A stretch of DNA of 64,000 bases from Turritopsis dohrnii. Its lineage: Eukaryota; Cnidaria; Hydrozoa; Anthoathecata; Oceaniidae. The notes beneath the pieces are model-generated. The model saw only the letters and a list, made by a program, of their open reading frames with translations, had not been told where the DNA came from and did no database searches. Below are positions 23,867-33,975 of the stretch, one piece after another. Within the stretch, counting starts at the first letter, position 1. Every line of letters begins with the position of its first letter. The position numbers and the translations under genes were made by a program. The stretch is taken from NCBI GenBank assembly GCA_027922465.2, contig BQMF02000025.1:1026501-1090500 (forward strand), in the 5' to 3' direction.

Positions 23867-24289
23867 ATTTGTTTATGTTTTTAATAATAATTTCGCGCGT
23901 TTTCATGAAGTGGAAAACCATTTTAATTTTTCTAAGAAAAAATTCCGCGCGAAGTATGTTTCGCTCGACGTTTTTCCGCTAAAATTTGTTAAGTGGAAAT
24001 CGGGCATAACACGGTTAATTGGTAAATTGTATTCGTCACACCACGTGTTCTTATAAGAAAAACGTCATAAACTGAACACGGTTACTTCATTAATATTTCA
24101 TCAATTACGTTTCCGTAACAACCATTGTTTGAAACCGTCGTTTTGATTGGTAATCGGCAATTATGTATTCCCAAGTGACCGTGCGTCTATGTAGACGATA
24201 TTTTTCAGTAGACGTCCACTGAAACGAGAATTCATAATGAATAGCGAGAATTCATCGTGTGTTTTGTTATTGATATTTTCAGATGTCAC

Positions 24290-25060
24290 TGACTACGAAC
24301 GTAAATCATAAACTTTAAACATCTGATATGTACTATCAATCTCCTTAATTACAATTCCCTATGTTGCAAACACAAAAACCAAAGAAAGATTTTAATCGTT
24401 TAAAAATATATATGCTCTAAACTTACCTAAGTCACCAAACACACACTGATAGGAAAATTTTGGGTTTTTTACATGATTTGTTGTGTATTGAATTTACAGG
24501 CAATTGGAAGATGTTTGAATTCGCTATTGTAATTAGGAAAGCCATTTGTTATAAAGGACATTGACAATATATATAACTTAAAAACAAATCAAACTTTAAA
24601 ACATTAAAAAATTATCATCAAATATTAAAACATTACATTAAAACATCAGCAGACCTGCATTTTTGATGTTGGAGCTGAGTAGGACTCTAAGCTGAGCTTC
24701 AGTATCCACAGCTTAAAAAGAATAACAGCCCATACATGAAACAAACGAACATGTTTACAAAACGTTGAAATCTTCTTAAGAAAAGAATGATCACAGTTCA
24801 AGATAATTCGAAGTTTCTTCTATAGATTTTTTTCATATTGAAATATGTATATGCTCTTAAAAATCCATTTAATATTGACCAAAGAAACTTGTAAATCTAA
24901 AAGGGTTTCTTTGCTGGGTGACATGCTTTGGCACGGCGTTTTGGTTTCATGTAAAGGCACACATGAATTTTCAAAAAACCGCTAGGTTTGGACGTCAGAA
25001 AAAAAAGAAAAACAGAGCCGGTTGTAATATCTTTCTTGCTTTCGCAGAAATCTAAATACA
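24290..25060. repeat. Dispersed repeat family X, copy 2
   Basis: Shares ordered phrases with 34800-36010 and 36010-37640: TTCAGATGTCACTGACTACG, GCTTCAGTATCCACAGCTTA, CACAGTTCAAGATAATTCGA, and AAACCGCTAGGTTTGGAC (near 24977). All copies lie in the same orientation. The end (TTCTTGCTTTCGCAGAAATC) also matches 37607-37636. No coding capacity recognised. Confidence 0.6.
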
Positions 25061-25149
25061 AATAATTAAAAAGTATAGTAAGAATAAAAAACAGCAATAA
25101 ATAGGTATAAATATAGGTTTAAAGTAGAATAGCAAAATGTCACTCTTCT

Positions 25150-25957
25150 TCATCTTAATCTTAATCGTTTAGGGGCATTTGATGGAGTGAACGAAGATAA
25201 CGATTTCCTCTTTTTTGTCGGTGTTGCGGGGTCCGTGATCGTAACTTTGTCCAGCTGTTCACAACAGTCTTCCATATACGCTTTAAAAGTTTTTTCTTGC
25301 TTAAAATTTGGTAACTCAGTTAAAGAATCAAGAGGTAACTTTGTCATAATATACATAGGGTCATCGGCTAACATCCTCATCACATATAACCACCCCAATT
25401 GTAATTGAAGGCATGACGCCAACTTGAATCCCTCATCGATAAAACTGTCAAGAAAGTCATCTTGTTTTACAAGAAACTTCCTGAGCTTCTTCCCGGACTT
25501 CATGACATCACCTGAGAGTACATAAAAATTGAAATTTATTGTACGAGCTATAAAGGCGTCACTTTTAATTATTAAGAAAACATATATGAAAAGACATTGT
25601 AATATTGTAATTTTGAAGAAAAAGCAAAATATGAAATAAGTTTATTACCTTTTTCGTCTGATTGGTTATCTAGCCTTTTGAAATGTTTGATCAACGGTTC
25701 CAAAGTATTTTCATATTGAGACCACGTCTCACTCACTGTCTCGATATTTTCTTTCACATATTCGAAATTGTTCCACATTGTGGAACAAAATTCCGAGAGA
25801 CCTATGGAAGGCCTATTCAAAAGTTCACATGTCGTCGGCCTCAATATCTTTTTCACATTTTCTTCCACCAACGTGGTTTCCTTCTTAAACGCGAGTCCGT
25901 AAGGACGGGAAAGATCTTTGCGAAAATGCCAGAAGTAATTTACTGGTTCAATCGGCA
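25150..25957 (-). CDS. Unknown protein, last two exons
   Basis: Exon 25957-25649 follows the acceptor TTTCTTTCAG and ends in G|GTAATA. Exon 25511-25150 follows CTCTCAG and joins in perfect phase (AAA G|GT GAT) to run to a stop. The joined part is about 220 residues. The first exon reads VPIEPVNYFWHFRKDLSRPY. The second contains LDSFIDEGFKLASCLQLQLG and WLYVMRMLADDP. The C-terminus is basic, TPTKKRKSLSSFTPSNAPKR, like a nuclear localisation signal. Both exons are intact and consistent with selection, but I do not recognise the family. The upstream exon was not identified; GTAAGTAT at ~26071 on the minus strand could be the preceding donor. Confidence 0.6.
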
Positions 25958-26029
25958 CTGAAAGAAACATAAAATAATCGTTAAGACTCTTACTACTTAC
26001 AAAATCAACAGAAAACATTGCGTTATGTC

Positions 26030-26691
26030 AACTTCCAGTAATATAAAAATAGTTACAGTGATATACTTACTGATGATTTTGATAATTAGAATTCTCTACT
26101 TCTTCTCTTAGAAGTCTTTACTGCTTGCCTGTTTACTTGAGACTTAAAAAATATTATTCCATCACCTGATTAAAAGAAAAATTTGAATGCCTTGTAAAGC
26201 TGGCAAACCAGCGAGCGCATTTGCAGTTACAGGTACCGTAGACATTGTGGCGCCATTATGAAGGAATAATGCTATCACCTTGAAATTTGGCACACTGTTT
26301 CCTCACATTTAAACCAATTTTTCTTGAAACTTTCAAGGGATTTGGTTGAGAAATTTTGAAGTTACGGCTATTTACGGCAATTTGGCTTCTGCCTGCATTG
26401 TGAAGTGCGTGACCTAACTATCAGCTATAATTTGAAAACTTCAATGATCAATAACTTCTGAACACAAAATGATATACATTTGAAACTTTGTTTAAATATT
26501 ATCGATAATAAACTAAACAACTTTCTGCGAAAATATTTGATTATTCTTAGTGGTTAGTCTTCAATATATCATTAAATAATATTGCAAATATGGACGCTGC
26601 TGCATAAGGGAGTAATCGAAACGTTAGTAAGAGGAATTTGCCAGGGCCGGGAACGGGTGTGGTGAAACCTTACGGGCAACAACACGAAGAT
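26030..26691. other. Gene-free stretch and GC-richer junction segment
   Basis: 26030-26593 is AT-rich and unassigned. From about 26594 to 26691 the sequence is clearly GC-richer (CCAGGGCCGGGAACGGGTGT). It abuts the antisense 28S piece, but I cannot place it in 28S. It may be a variable rDNA segment or foreign joined DNA. Confidence 0.35.
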
Positions 26692-26722
<31 letters not shown>

Positions 26723-27086
26723 AGCTTAAAACTCCTAAAGACTAAAGGATCGACAGGCCATGCTTTCACAGTTTGTATTCATACTGAAAATCAAAATCAA
26801 GTGAGCTTTTACCCTTTTGTTCTTCATGAGATTTCCGTGCTCATTGAGCTCACCTTAGGACACCTGCGCTATCACTTGACAGATGTTCCGCCCCAGCCAA
26901 ACTCCCAACCTGACAGTGTCTTTGACACGGATCGACACGCCAATGGTGCCTTAATTCTAAAAAATGGGCCGTGAAGCCCACCTCCGCTCAATCGAATAAG
27001 TAAAAAAACTATAAGAGTAGTGGTATTTTACTGTTGAATTGCTTTTCCCACCTATCCTACACCTCCTATGTCTTTTCACAGAGTCA

Positions 27087-27124
<38 letters not shown>

Positions 27125-27150
27125 GGTTTTGTCAAGCCCGTTCCCTTGGT

Positions 27151-27181
<31 letters not shown>

Positions 27182-27182
27182 T

Positions 27183-27240
<58 letters not shown>
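26692..27240 (-). rRNA. 28S rRNA fragment, downstream of the R2 site
   Basis: Antisense 28S. Read on the minus strand it starts exactly at TAGCCAAATGCCTCGTCATC, the sequence immediately 3' of the canonical R2 insertion point. It continues through GCGCATGAATGGATTAACGA, GACTCTAGTCTGACTCTGTG, GTTTTTTTACTTATTCGATT, GGTGAGCTCAATGAGCACGG, and AAAGCATGGCCTGTCGATCC to CCACAGGGATAAA. There the match ends. It contains several substitutions at normally invariant sites, so it is a pseudogene piece. Confidence 0.93.
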
Positions 27241-29616
27241 TTAATAATGTATATTTCTATATTATCATTCCCTTTTTAACGAGGTGGTCCTCAAAATAGC
27301 GATAAGTTAGTTTCATAAAAGTCTTCCATATTTTGGTTGTCTTCTCCATGCTTTTTATCATGAACACGTTTTTAACATTCACGTTTAGTCCGCATTTCTT
27401 TAGTATAATATCGTTGTCTCTACACCAGACTCCCCGGAGGGAAATTATAATGGCTCTGTTAAAGATTGTCCCATTCGGAAATAATGTTCGTAAGTTCTCG
27501 TGTATACTGGCGTTGTCTTAATAGTTCTTCTTGTAGTTCCAAACGTTTTGTAAACTGTATTCGTTTGTCATGTGCTTGAGCCGCATGTTTTCCGTTATAA
27601 TAGATACGTCAACTATCAAGTTTTCGATTTTCGTAACGATAACCAGATCATGTTTCCGTCTTCCAGCCGGGGTGTCGAACACCAGCTCCCAAAGGACTCG
27701 TTGTCCTTTAGCTTTGCAAAGTTTACTAACGTATTCAGCGACATCGTTATGGCGACGCATGCGTTCAAAATGCGTTCTCTAAAGTGGCTTATCTGCTGCA
27801 ACGTAATTTAATGCAATCAAGGAACCATCGCCGGGAGACGATAATAGTGTTCCCTGTTATCCATAGCTGGCCACCGTTGTTATATTTTACCTCTGAAAGT
27901 GCGCTACCGTCGATTGTCTTTTACCGAAAAGGAAGTTCTCAAAGATAAACATTTCTTTACGTTAATACTCATACTTCGCAGCCCGAAAAATTTCATCGTG
28001 TGCTCAAGTAGCAACTGCATTCCGGACTTTGTTTCGTTGAGTATTATAATATCGTCGACGAAAGCCATACAGTTTATTTGATGGTCTCCAAGTGATACCC
28101 GGATTGTGTCGGGTAGTTATGTTATCAGTTCGTCAAGAATTAGATTAAAGATGATGGGAGATAGAGGATCTCCTTGCTTCACGCCGCGTCTTAACTTTAC
28201 GTCGTTGATCCGAATATGCCTACATGTAATTATCTGTTGTGGCATCTGTATAGGCGTTTAGTATGTAATGTATCAGGTCATTTTCGATGTTTTGTCTTCA
28301 AAAGGCACGTCTTATGGAATTAATTGATACCGTATCAAACGCTTTGGCCTTAAGTCTATGTCCACCAATAAGAGACTCCTCTTTTCCTTTCTGTAGGTCC
28401 GAATGACCGCATCTAGTGTTAGCACGTTGTTTGCACAACCTTCTACCAGCAAGACAGCTTCTTGGCAAGTATTCATTATCTTGGCGTTAGTCAGTCTCTT
28501 TGCAAGGATGCGATGTATCACGCGTACTAACATCGACGAGACAGTGATTGGTCTCCAGTTAGACGCATCTCCGAGGCTGCCGTTTTTCTTAGGTATTAGC
28601 GTAGTGCTGTTCTTCTTCAAATGAGGAAGTTTTATTTTTCTTCATAATTTTAGGTTCATGATCGTGAGAATCGTATTCGGGTCCGCGCGTTGGAGTAGTT
28701 CGTAGTTCGTTGGAGTAATGCAATTCTTCATGGCTCCAGGCCCGATGTTTTCTTGTATCACACAGAGTTTCTTCCAACAACGCCGGTTGTCTATGCCGCT
28801 TATGCAAACCAAGACCGAATTTGGTCGGGTATCGAAACTCGCAGTAGTCACATGCCAACTGCACCGGAGAAGTTGCGTTAGATTTTGTTCTTGTAGGCGT
28901 AATAGACGCAATGGACGACGCTATTGTCGGAACACATCTCAAATAATGGACAAAGATGGCGTTGATAGTAGGTAGAACTTTTACTTTACATTTGAAGCAT
29001 ACGTACTTCAGTTCACGTTGATGATTAACAGCGTGCTTTTTCCACATTTGATGATCTATAAACTCATTATCACAACACGTATTAATAATATACGTTTTAG
29101 CGTATTTGTAGTAACATGTCCGTAGTCCAAGGGGGTAGTCCGTTTCCGTTTCATGGTCAGTGCCGGAGAGAAAGGTCCGTGTTTCATCATTAGTAATACT
29201 TGCAGTAACATGTTAGTTTTGCCAGACCAGACATAAGTCGATACAAGAACCCTAAAGGGGTTGTTAGCCCCAATGAGGCCTAGAAGTGAAGCTTTTTGTC
29301 AGCTGGGGTGGGCACTTCACGCGGACGGGCCTAGGATGGATGTACCAACACCTGGTCTATAGTGGTGGTACCCTGTCGTACAGCGCAAGGCAATAGGCCG
29401 AGGCCTTTTAGGAGATTGATCGTGAAATAGTAAGATTGAACGTAGGCATCCCTGGGGGTGTACCACTATCACGATAGAACAACTCCCTTCACTGGAAAGG
29501 AAACAGATGATGAAGCGTTTCAAGGGGACTACTATCGTAGTACCATTTCGTCTTGTAGTTAGCCAGTTAGAAACAGTTACCAACTCTCGGGACGAGGACC
29601 CCGTCAAACATACATT
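27241..29616 (-). mobile_element. R2 non-LTR retrotransposon in its canonical 28S site, defective (R2 copy 1)
   Basis: Bounded on the left by 28S ending GGCATTTGGCTA (27240) and on the right by 28S restarting TTAAAAGAGTCATAG (29617 on). This is exactly the R2 target (CTCTCTTAAGG/TAGCCAAATG). Order on the minus strand: 5' end with ribozyme-like sequence, GC-rich 5' leader, zinc fingers, reverse transcriptase, restriction-like endonuclease, 3' UTR. It is 2.4 kb where a full R2 is about 3.5-4.5 kb. Deletions remove sequence between the fingers and the RT and the Cys part of the CCHC motif, and stops are present. R2 families are known from many animals, including cnidarians, and use target-primed reverse transcription. 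Confidence 0.92.
27518..29047 (-). pseudogene. R2 protein ORF remnants: zinc fingers, RT, endonuclease
   Basis: Zinc fingers at 29000-28790: CFKC..13..H..3..C, then CDYCEFRYPTKFGLGLHKRH. Two or more N-terminal fingers suggest the multi-finger R2 class. The second finger has Gln where the paralogue at 33500-33738 has the last His. RT: TTLIPKKNGSLGDASNWRPI (28600), VKQGDPLSPIIFN then an in-frame stop (28170-28100), and the catalytic box NCMAFVDDIIILNE (28075-28035). The restriction-like endonuclease is at 27760-27518, with RRKHDLVIV...IVDVSI carrying the PD-D/E-type acidic pair, here in the variant HD. Frames are interrupted at least three times, so the copy cannot make protein. Confidence 0.88.
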
Positions 29617-29621
29617 TTAAA

Positions 29622-29627
<6 letters not shown>
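29530..29627 (-). ncRNA. HDV-like self-cleaving ribozyme signature at the R2 5' junction
   Basis: Read on the minus strand. P1 5' strand GACTCTT (29627-29621) lies in the 28S flank, starting 13 nt upstream of the canonical insertion point. P3 and its loop GGGGTCCTCGTCCC (29602-29589) contain TCCTCG, matching the HDV loop 3. P1 3' strand GAGAGTT (29588-29582) directly follows and can pair with GACTCTT (intact 28S GACTCTC pairs as well). GACGAAATGG (29552-29543) resembles the J4/2 strand with the catalytic C. R2 RNAs are known to free their 5' ends with HDV-like ribozymes, sometimes cutting upstream in 28S. I could not place a convincing P2, so this copy may be inactive. Confidence 0.65.
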
Positions 29628-29657
<30 letters not shown>

Positions 29658-29745
29658 GTTGAATTTCTTCACTTTGGCATTCAGAGCACTGGGCAGAAAT
29701 CACATTGCGTCAACGGCCATCGCAATGCTTTGTTTTAATTAAACA
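29617..29745 (-). rRNA. 28S rRNA fragment, just upstream of the R2 site
   Basis: Antisense 28S of about 125 bp from the R2 insertion point upstream: AAGAGTCATAGTTACTCCCG, GAATTTCTTCACTTTGGCAT, and GTTTTAATTAAACAGTCGGA. It matches 31966-32118 closely but lacks nine bases (ACCGTTTCC) present there. It ends at GGATTCCC, fused directly to the middle of a second R2 copy. Confidence 0.92.
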
Positions 29746-31965
29746 GTCGGATTCCCAGAATTTACTTACATTTTCGGCAATATCTTCATACCTACGCATG
29801 CGTTCAAAGTGAGTTTCATGAGAGTTCTGTATTACTTGATTTAACGATTCATTGTATCGACCACATTTTCGGCACTTTCTCGTTACGTCGCGACCTCGAT
29901 TGCAATTCTCTAGAGTTGCGAGCTTTAAAATCGTAATTTGACACACTCTATAAATGTAGTATTACCTGTCAAACACAATTGACCACCGCTGTTGTTTCGT
30001 ACTTCAGCTAGTGTAGCGCCGTCTATTGTTGTTATCAGTTCGTTCCGTACTTTGTTGCGAGGTTTCGTCAGTTCACTGTTTGTAGTTGAGTCGTGGACTA
30101 CGCTACCGCTTATTAGATGGGGCCGTTTTTCGAAACCGCTACGCCTGACCCCAGTCTTGCGGTTCATTTTCACGCAAGATCTTCTTGTCTTGATGCAGAC
30201 TTCAGTTTTGCCCAATTCTTTACAGAACGCGTCGTTGCTCTCTGAGACTGCTCGACTGTAGACCGAGGCCCCGTCATTGCTGGCAGCATGGAAGAATGCG
30301 GTGGGTGCATCGTCCGACAGATGCAGCAGCTCGCAAGTCATGCGTCGAGTAGTCTTGTCCAAGGCTTCCAATAAGCCCTGCGTCACTGTTCTGAGGACGA
30401 GCTGATGGTTAATCTTGGGAAGCACGTTGACCCTAAGGAGATGCAACTTCTAGTGTGGTTTCAAGGGTGATTGGAGGAGACGTTTGAGCATTTGCTCGAA
30501 TCGTTCTCTATTAGTCGAAAGCTTGCCGAGTGGGTTAAAATTTACGCCCGGGTATTCAAACGTGTCGTTATATCCGGTGGACGGGATGAACTCGTCGTTG
30601 ATCTTGTAAGTCGTCATCGCCGCAGTTATAGGCTGTCTGTTTTTCACTGAAAACGTTATTCGGAGCGAGAAGCACTTTTTGGTGTTAATGGTCATACCTC
30701 TGGATGTAAAGAAGTCAGTAGTGTGCTTGAGCAGCATTAACTTACCAGGTTCCGTCTCACTAAGTAATATTACGTCATCTGCGAAGGCCATACAATTAAT
30801 CCGTTCGTTACCAAGCGTTACCCCGATCGTTTCGGGTAATTCTGTTAGCAGTTTGTCTGGTATCAGATTGAATATTATCGGGAGCAGGGGATCTCCCTGC
30901 TTGACACCGCGACGCAGTCTGTTGTCGCGTTTGTATACGCATCCAATCTGTAGCTGATGAGTTCAGCATCGATGCCATGTCGTTGTAATGCACGTCTAAT
31001 GAAATTTATGGAGACGGTATCAAATGCTTTTGCTAGATCAATACCTAACAGGGACAAGGTCTTTTTCTCCTTCCTATATGTTTGATGACAGCGTCTACTG
31101 TCACAGCGTTTTTAACCGGCAGGAAGGCTCTTTGTCTCACGTTGATCGTAGTAGAGTTAACTAGCCTTTTAGCGAGGACATGGTGTAGGATTCGAAGAGA
31201 CTGTAACTGGTCTCTATTAACGGCGTCTTCAAGGTTATATTTTTGGGGGGGGGATGAGAGTGGTGCTGTTCTTTTAAAGATGAGGAAACTGGGTTTTACG
31301 AAAAAGTTGGAAATTCATAATCGTCAATATCACGTTAGGATCGGCTCGCTGGAGGTCCTGTAACGTTATTCCGTCATGGCTAGGGCTGGATTTCTTGGCT
31401 GTCTTTAGAGCGTCAGTGACCTCTGCCTTCGTAACCGGATAGTAGCAGCTCTTAGAGTTTTTTGTGCTTTTTAGCGGAGCATCGTCACCTGGACTATTGC
31501 TCTCATATAGACTTTGGTACGTAATACGGATTCACTTATCAGACGGAGTGGTATCGTCGCAATCGATATCATTAATAATGACATTCCTCAGCTCTTTTTT
31601 GTTCCATTTAAACAGTCTTTGGAACCGTGCGTATCGTTTCAGCTTAACTTTGTTTTTATACCGATCATAGTTCGTTTTAGTCGCCTTTCGTTTATTCGTG
31701 TTTGTTGTTGACCGCTTTTTTTTACGCTAAGCTCTTACAGATTTTTGTAACATCAATGTTCTTCGTCACGACGCCTTCTAATACCGTATTAATACTGGTT
31801 TCGAAGATAGAAGCTCTAAATAACGTGTCAGCCGTTAACGTATTTGGCGCATTAATTCATGGAAGCCGACGTGGAGTCGGAGTTCGACATTGTACTTGTT
31901 ACAGGTTTAACTCAGCAGGTGTTCGGGGTGTACTTGCGTGACGTTCAAGAGTTCTTCTGACAGGC
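29746..31965 (-). mobile_element. R2 retrotransposon fragment (R2 copy 2), truncated at both ends
   Basis: RT motifs: DLAKAFDTVSINFIRRAL (31040-30985), VKQGDPLLPIIFN (30905-30865), NCMAFADDVILLSE (30798-30757). A thumb/linker ORF lies at 30446-29925. A finger-like CRKCGRYNE...SHETHFERM at 29880-29800 has the first two Cys but Gln and Ser where the R2 CCHC motif has His and Cys. The endonuclease and 3' UTR are missing, because the copy breaks off into 28S at 29745. The 5' end (31965) is fused to 28S at TTAAGAGAG, again the R2 site, but without N-terminal fingers or ribozyme. This is typical of 5'-truncated insertion. The adenosine-rich ORFs are broken by frameshifts. Confidence 0.88.
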
Positions 31966-33250
31966 ATTAAGAGAGTTCATAGTTACTCCCGCCATTCACC
32001 TGCGCTTGGTTGAATTTCTTCGCTTTCACATTCAGAGCACTAGGCAGAAATCACATTGCGTCAACACCGTTTCCGGCCATCGCAATGCTTTGTTTTAATT
32101 AAACAGTCGGACTCCCCTTGTCCGTACCAGTTCTAAGTTGATTGTTAATCGCCTGTCGAACTGCCCTTGCGGACATAGCTGGGCCAATCCACGAACAGAT
32201 CCTTCCAAGTCCGACCATAGCCCCGATAGGCCACGGCTAGTCCAGGACGGTGCCGTCCGCTTCAAGTCTCAGCCCGACAGACCCAATCCTTGGAGCCAAT
32301 CCTTTTCCCGAAGTTACGGATCTATCTTGCTGACTTTCCTTACCTACATTGCTCTATCGACTAGCGGCTGCTCACCTTGGAAAATCAATCTTTCCCTGAG
32401 ATTTTCAAGGGTCTTCAGGAGCGCACCGGACACCACAAGAAGTGTGGTGCTTTACCGGCCATCGGACCATATCTCCTGGCAAACAGATCCCATGGTTTCA
32501 GGCCGTTAACAAGAAAAGAGAACTCTTCCCAGGGCTCCTGTCGACGTCTCCCAGTTCAGTTGCGTTGCCGCACATCTTCACGCTAGCGTACTGAAAATCC
32601 ACGTTCCGGTTCGGGAATATTAACCAGATTCCCTTTCGATAAACCGTCCGAGATCGGACACTTTGAAACGGAGTTTCCCCATCTCTTAGGATCGACTAAC
32701 CCATGTCCAACTGCTGTTCACATAGAACCTTTACTTTCATTGTGCCGGGGGGTTCAGTCACCCAAAGGCTCGCATACATGCTAGACTCCTTGGTCCATGT
32801 TTCAAGACGGATCGCATAAAAGCATATGACCGCCAACGACCTTGGCACGATGTGTGCACTCACCCGCTCGACGACAGGCAGCAGTTCAATCGCAGTGGAA
32901 CCAGTCCGACATGCTCGACAACCCAACGAGAACGGGGAGGCCAGCCCACGAGGAGCACGTGCCGCGACGTCTCTGTCCCATCCGAACTCGCACACCATCA
33001 GCTATAAAAACCAACAAAGCAGGCAAACTTCTGACGGGGCTCTTCACCCAGTTGGAACAGTCGTTGACGCACGCTGCCATGAAGTGCGACGGTGGGCGAA
33101 TCGAAAAACCCGCCGGTGGTCCATTCAGATCCGCAAGACGCGAGTATGCCTCGTCCGCTGCCTGAGTCACGACAACGCATTGCTAGTTCCATGCGCTTAC
33201 CTCCTAACGGTTTCACGTACTATTAACTTTCTTTTCAAAGTGCTTTTTAT

Positions 33251-33283
<33 letters not shown>

Positions 33284-33473
33284 TGTGCCAATATTTAGCT
33301 TTAGAAGGAGTTTATCTCCCATTTTGGTCTGCATTCCCAAGCAACCCGACTCATAGAAAGCGCATCGTGAACGGTGCGCCGTGCCACGCAAGGGATTGTC
33401 AAGCAAATTGAGTAGGACACATCCGCCTTGAAGACGCTTCTTGAGACTACAATTCGCTGTAGCGAATAGGACT
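31966..33473 (-). rRNA. 28S rRNA pseudogene segment, R2 site back to the 5' domain
   Basis: About 1.5 kb antisense 28S. Landmarks: TTCATAGTTACTCCCGCCAT, AAGCCCTTGTCCGTACCAGT-type wording at 32110-32140, TGTCCCTGAGATTTTCAAGG-like at 32390, AGGATCGACTAACCCATGTC (32690), TTTCCCTCACGGTACTTGTT (33253) and GAGACTACAATTCGCTG (33443). The stretch is shorter than the same span in a complete 28S gene, so it carries internal deletions. GC content is far above that of its surroundings. Open frames on both strands here (32696-33502) are rRNA shadows, not genes. Confidence 0.92.
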
Positions 33474-33975
33474 GATGACTCCAGGAGCACCCGGACGAGC
33501 ATTTCAACTGCGCGGAGCTTCTTCGGTGGTTTTGTTCGAAGGTATTGCTAGTAGTAGTCGTCCAGTGATGTTCACGTGTTTGCTCCATCGATGTCGGATG
33601 TCGAAGTCGTTTGTGGATACCCATGCCAATCTTCGTCGGGCATTTAAAATCGCAAAACTCGCACTCAAAGCGAAACGAAATCGGTGACGTTTGGTTCGTA
33701 CATGAAGACTTGCCGGGATTGCAACGTGCATAATGCACGGAAATTGCATTGATTGTAGGCAGAACACTACATTTGGTACATGTTTAACGCCCAGGGCAAA
33801 GCTTTTTGTCACCTGGATAGGTACTCTACGTGGACAGAGTTATCGTTAACTACCGCCAACTGACGGTATCCCGTCATACTTCACAAAGGCAATAAGCCGA
33901 GGCTTTTTAGGAGATTGGTCGTGAATTGCATGGTTGAACGTGGGCATCCCGGGGGGTGTACCACTATTCCGATAA
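33474..33975 (-). mobile_element. R2 retrotransposon 5' fragment (R2 copy 3)
   Basis: Minus-strand frame with a clean zinc finger CEFCDFKCPTKIGMGIHKRL then RH (about 33680-33615), C-x2-C-x12-H-x4-H, the counterpart of the second finger in copy 1. Further upstream, 33820-33975 matches the 5' leader of copy 1 (GGTGTACCACTAT, GCAATAAGCCGAGGCTTTTT, CACCTGGATAGGTACTCTACG). It is fused at 33473 to the 5' domain of 28S, not to the R2 site, so this join is a rearrangement. The far 5' end with the ribozyme is cut off by the LINE at 33976. Confidence 0.85.

Larger units (their letters stand above)
23184..24006. mobile_element. PIF/Harbinger DNA transposon, internally deleted
   Basis: Terminal inverted repeats of more than 40 bp: the left end starts TGCCCGATTTCCACTTAACA and continues AATTTTAGCGGAAAAAC, and the right end is its inverse with one mismatch. 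TAA flanks both sides (23181-23183 and 24007-24009), the 3-bp target duplication typical of PIF/Harbinger. Subterminal GCGGAA-type repeats and a hairpin (AAAGTCAAAATCATTTTGAC then TTT) lie near the left end. Two truncated converging genes are inside, listed separately. At 823 bp it cannot be autonomous and would need enzymes from a full-length relative. Confidence 0.9.

Noticed and set aside
32138..33502. Long ORFs on both strands in a GC-rich stretch
   Set aside because: They are shadows of antisense 28S rRNA; the DNA matches rRNA landmarks throughout.
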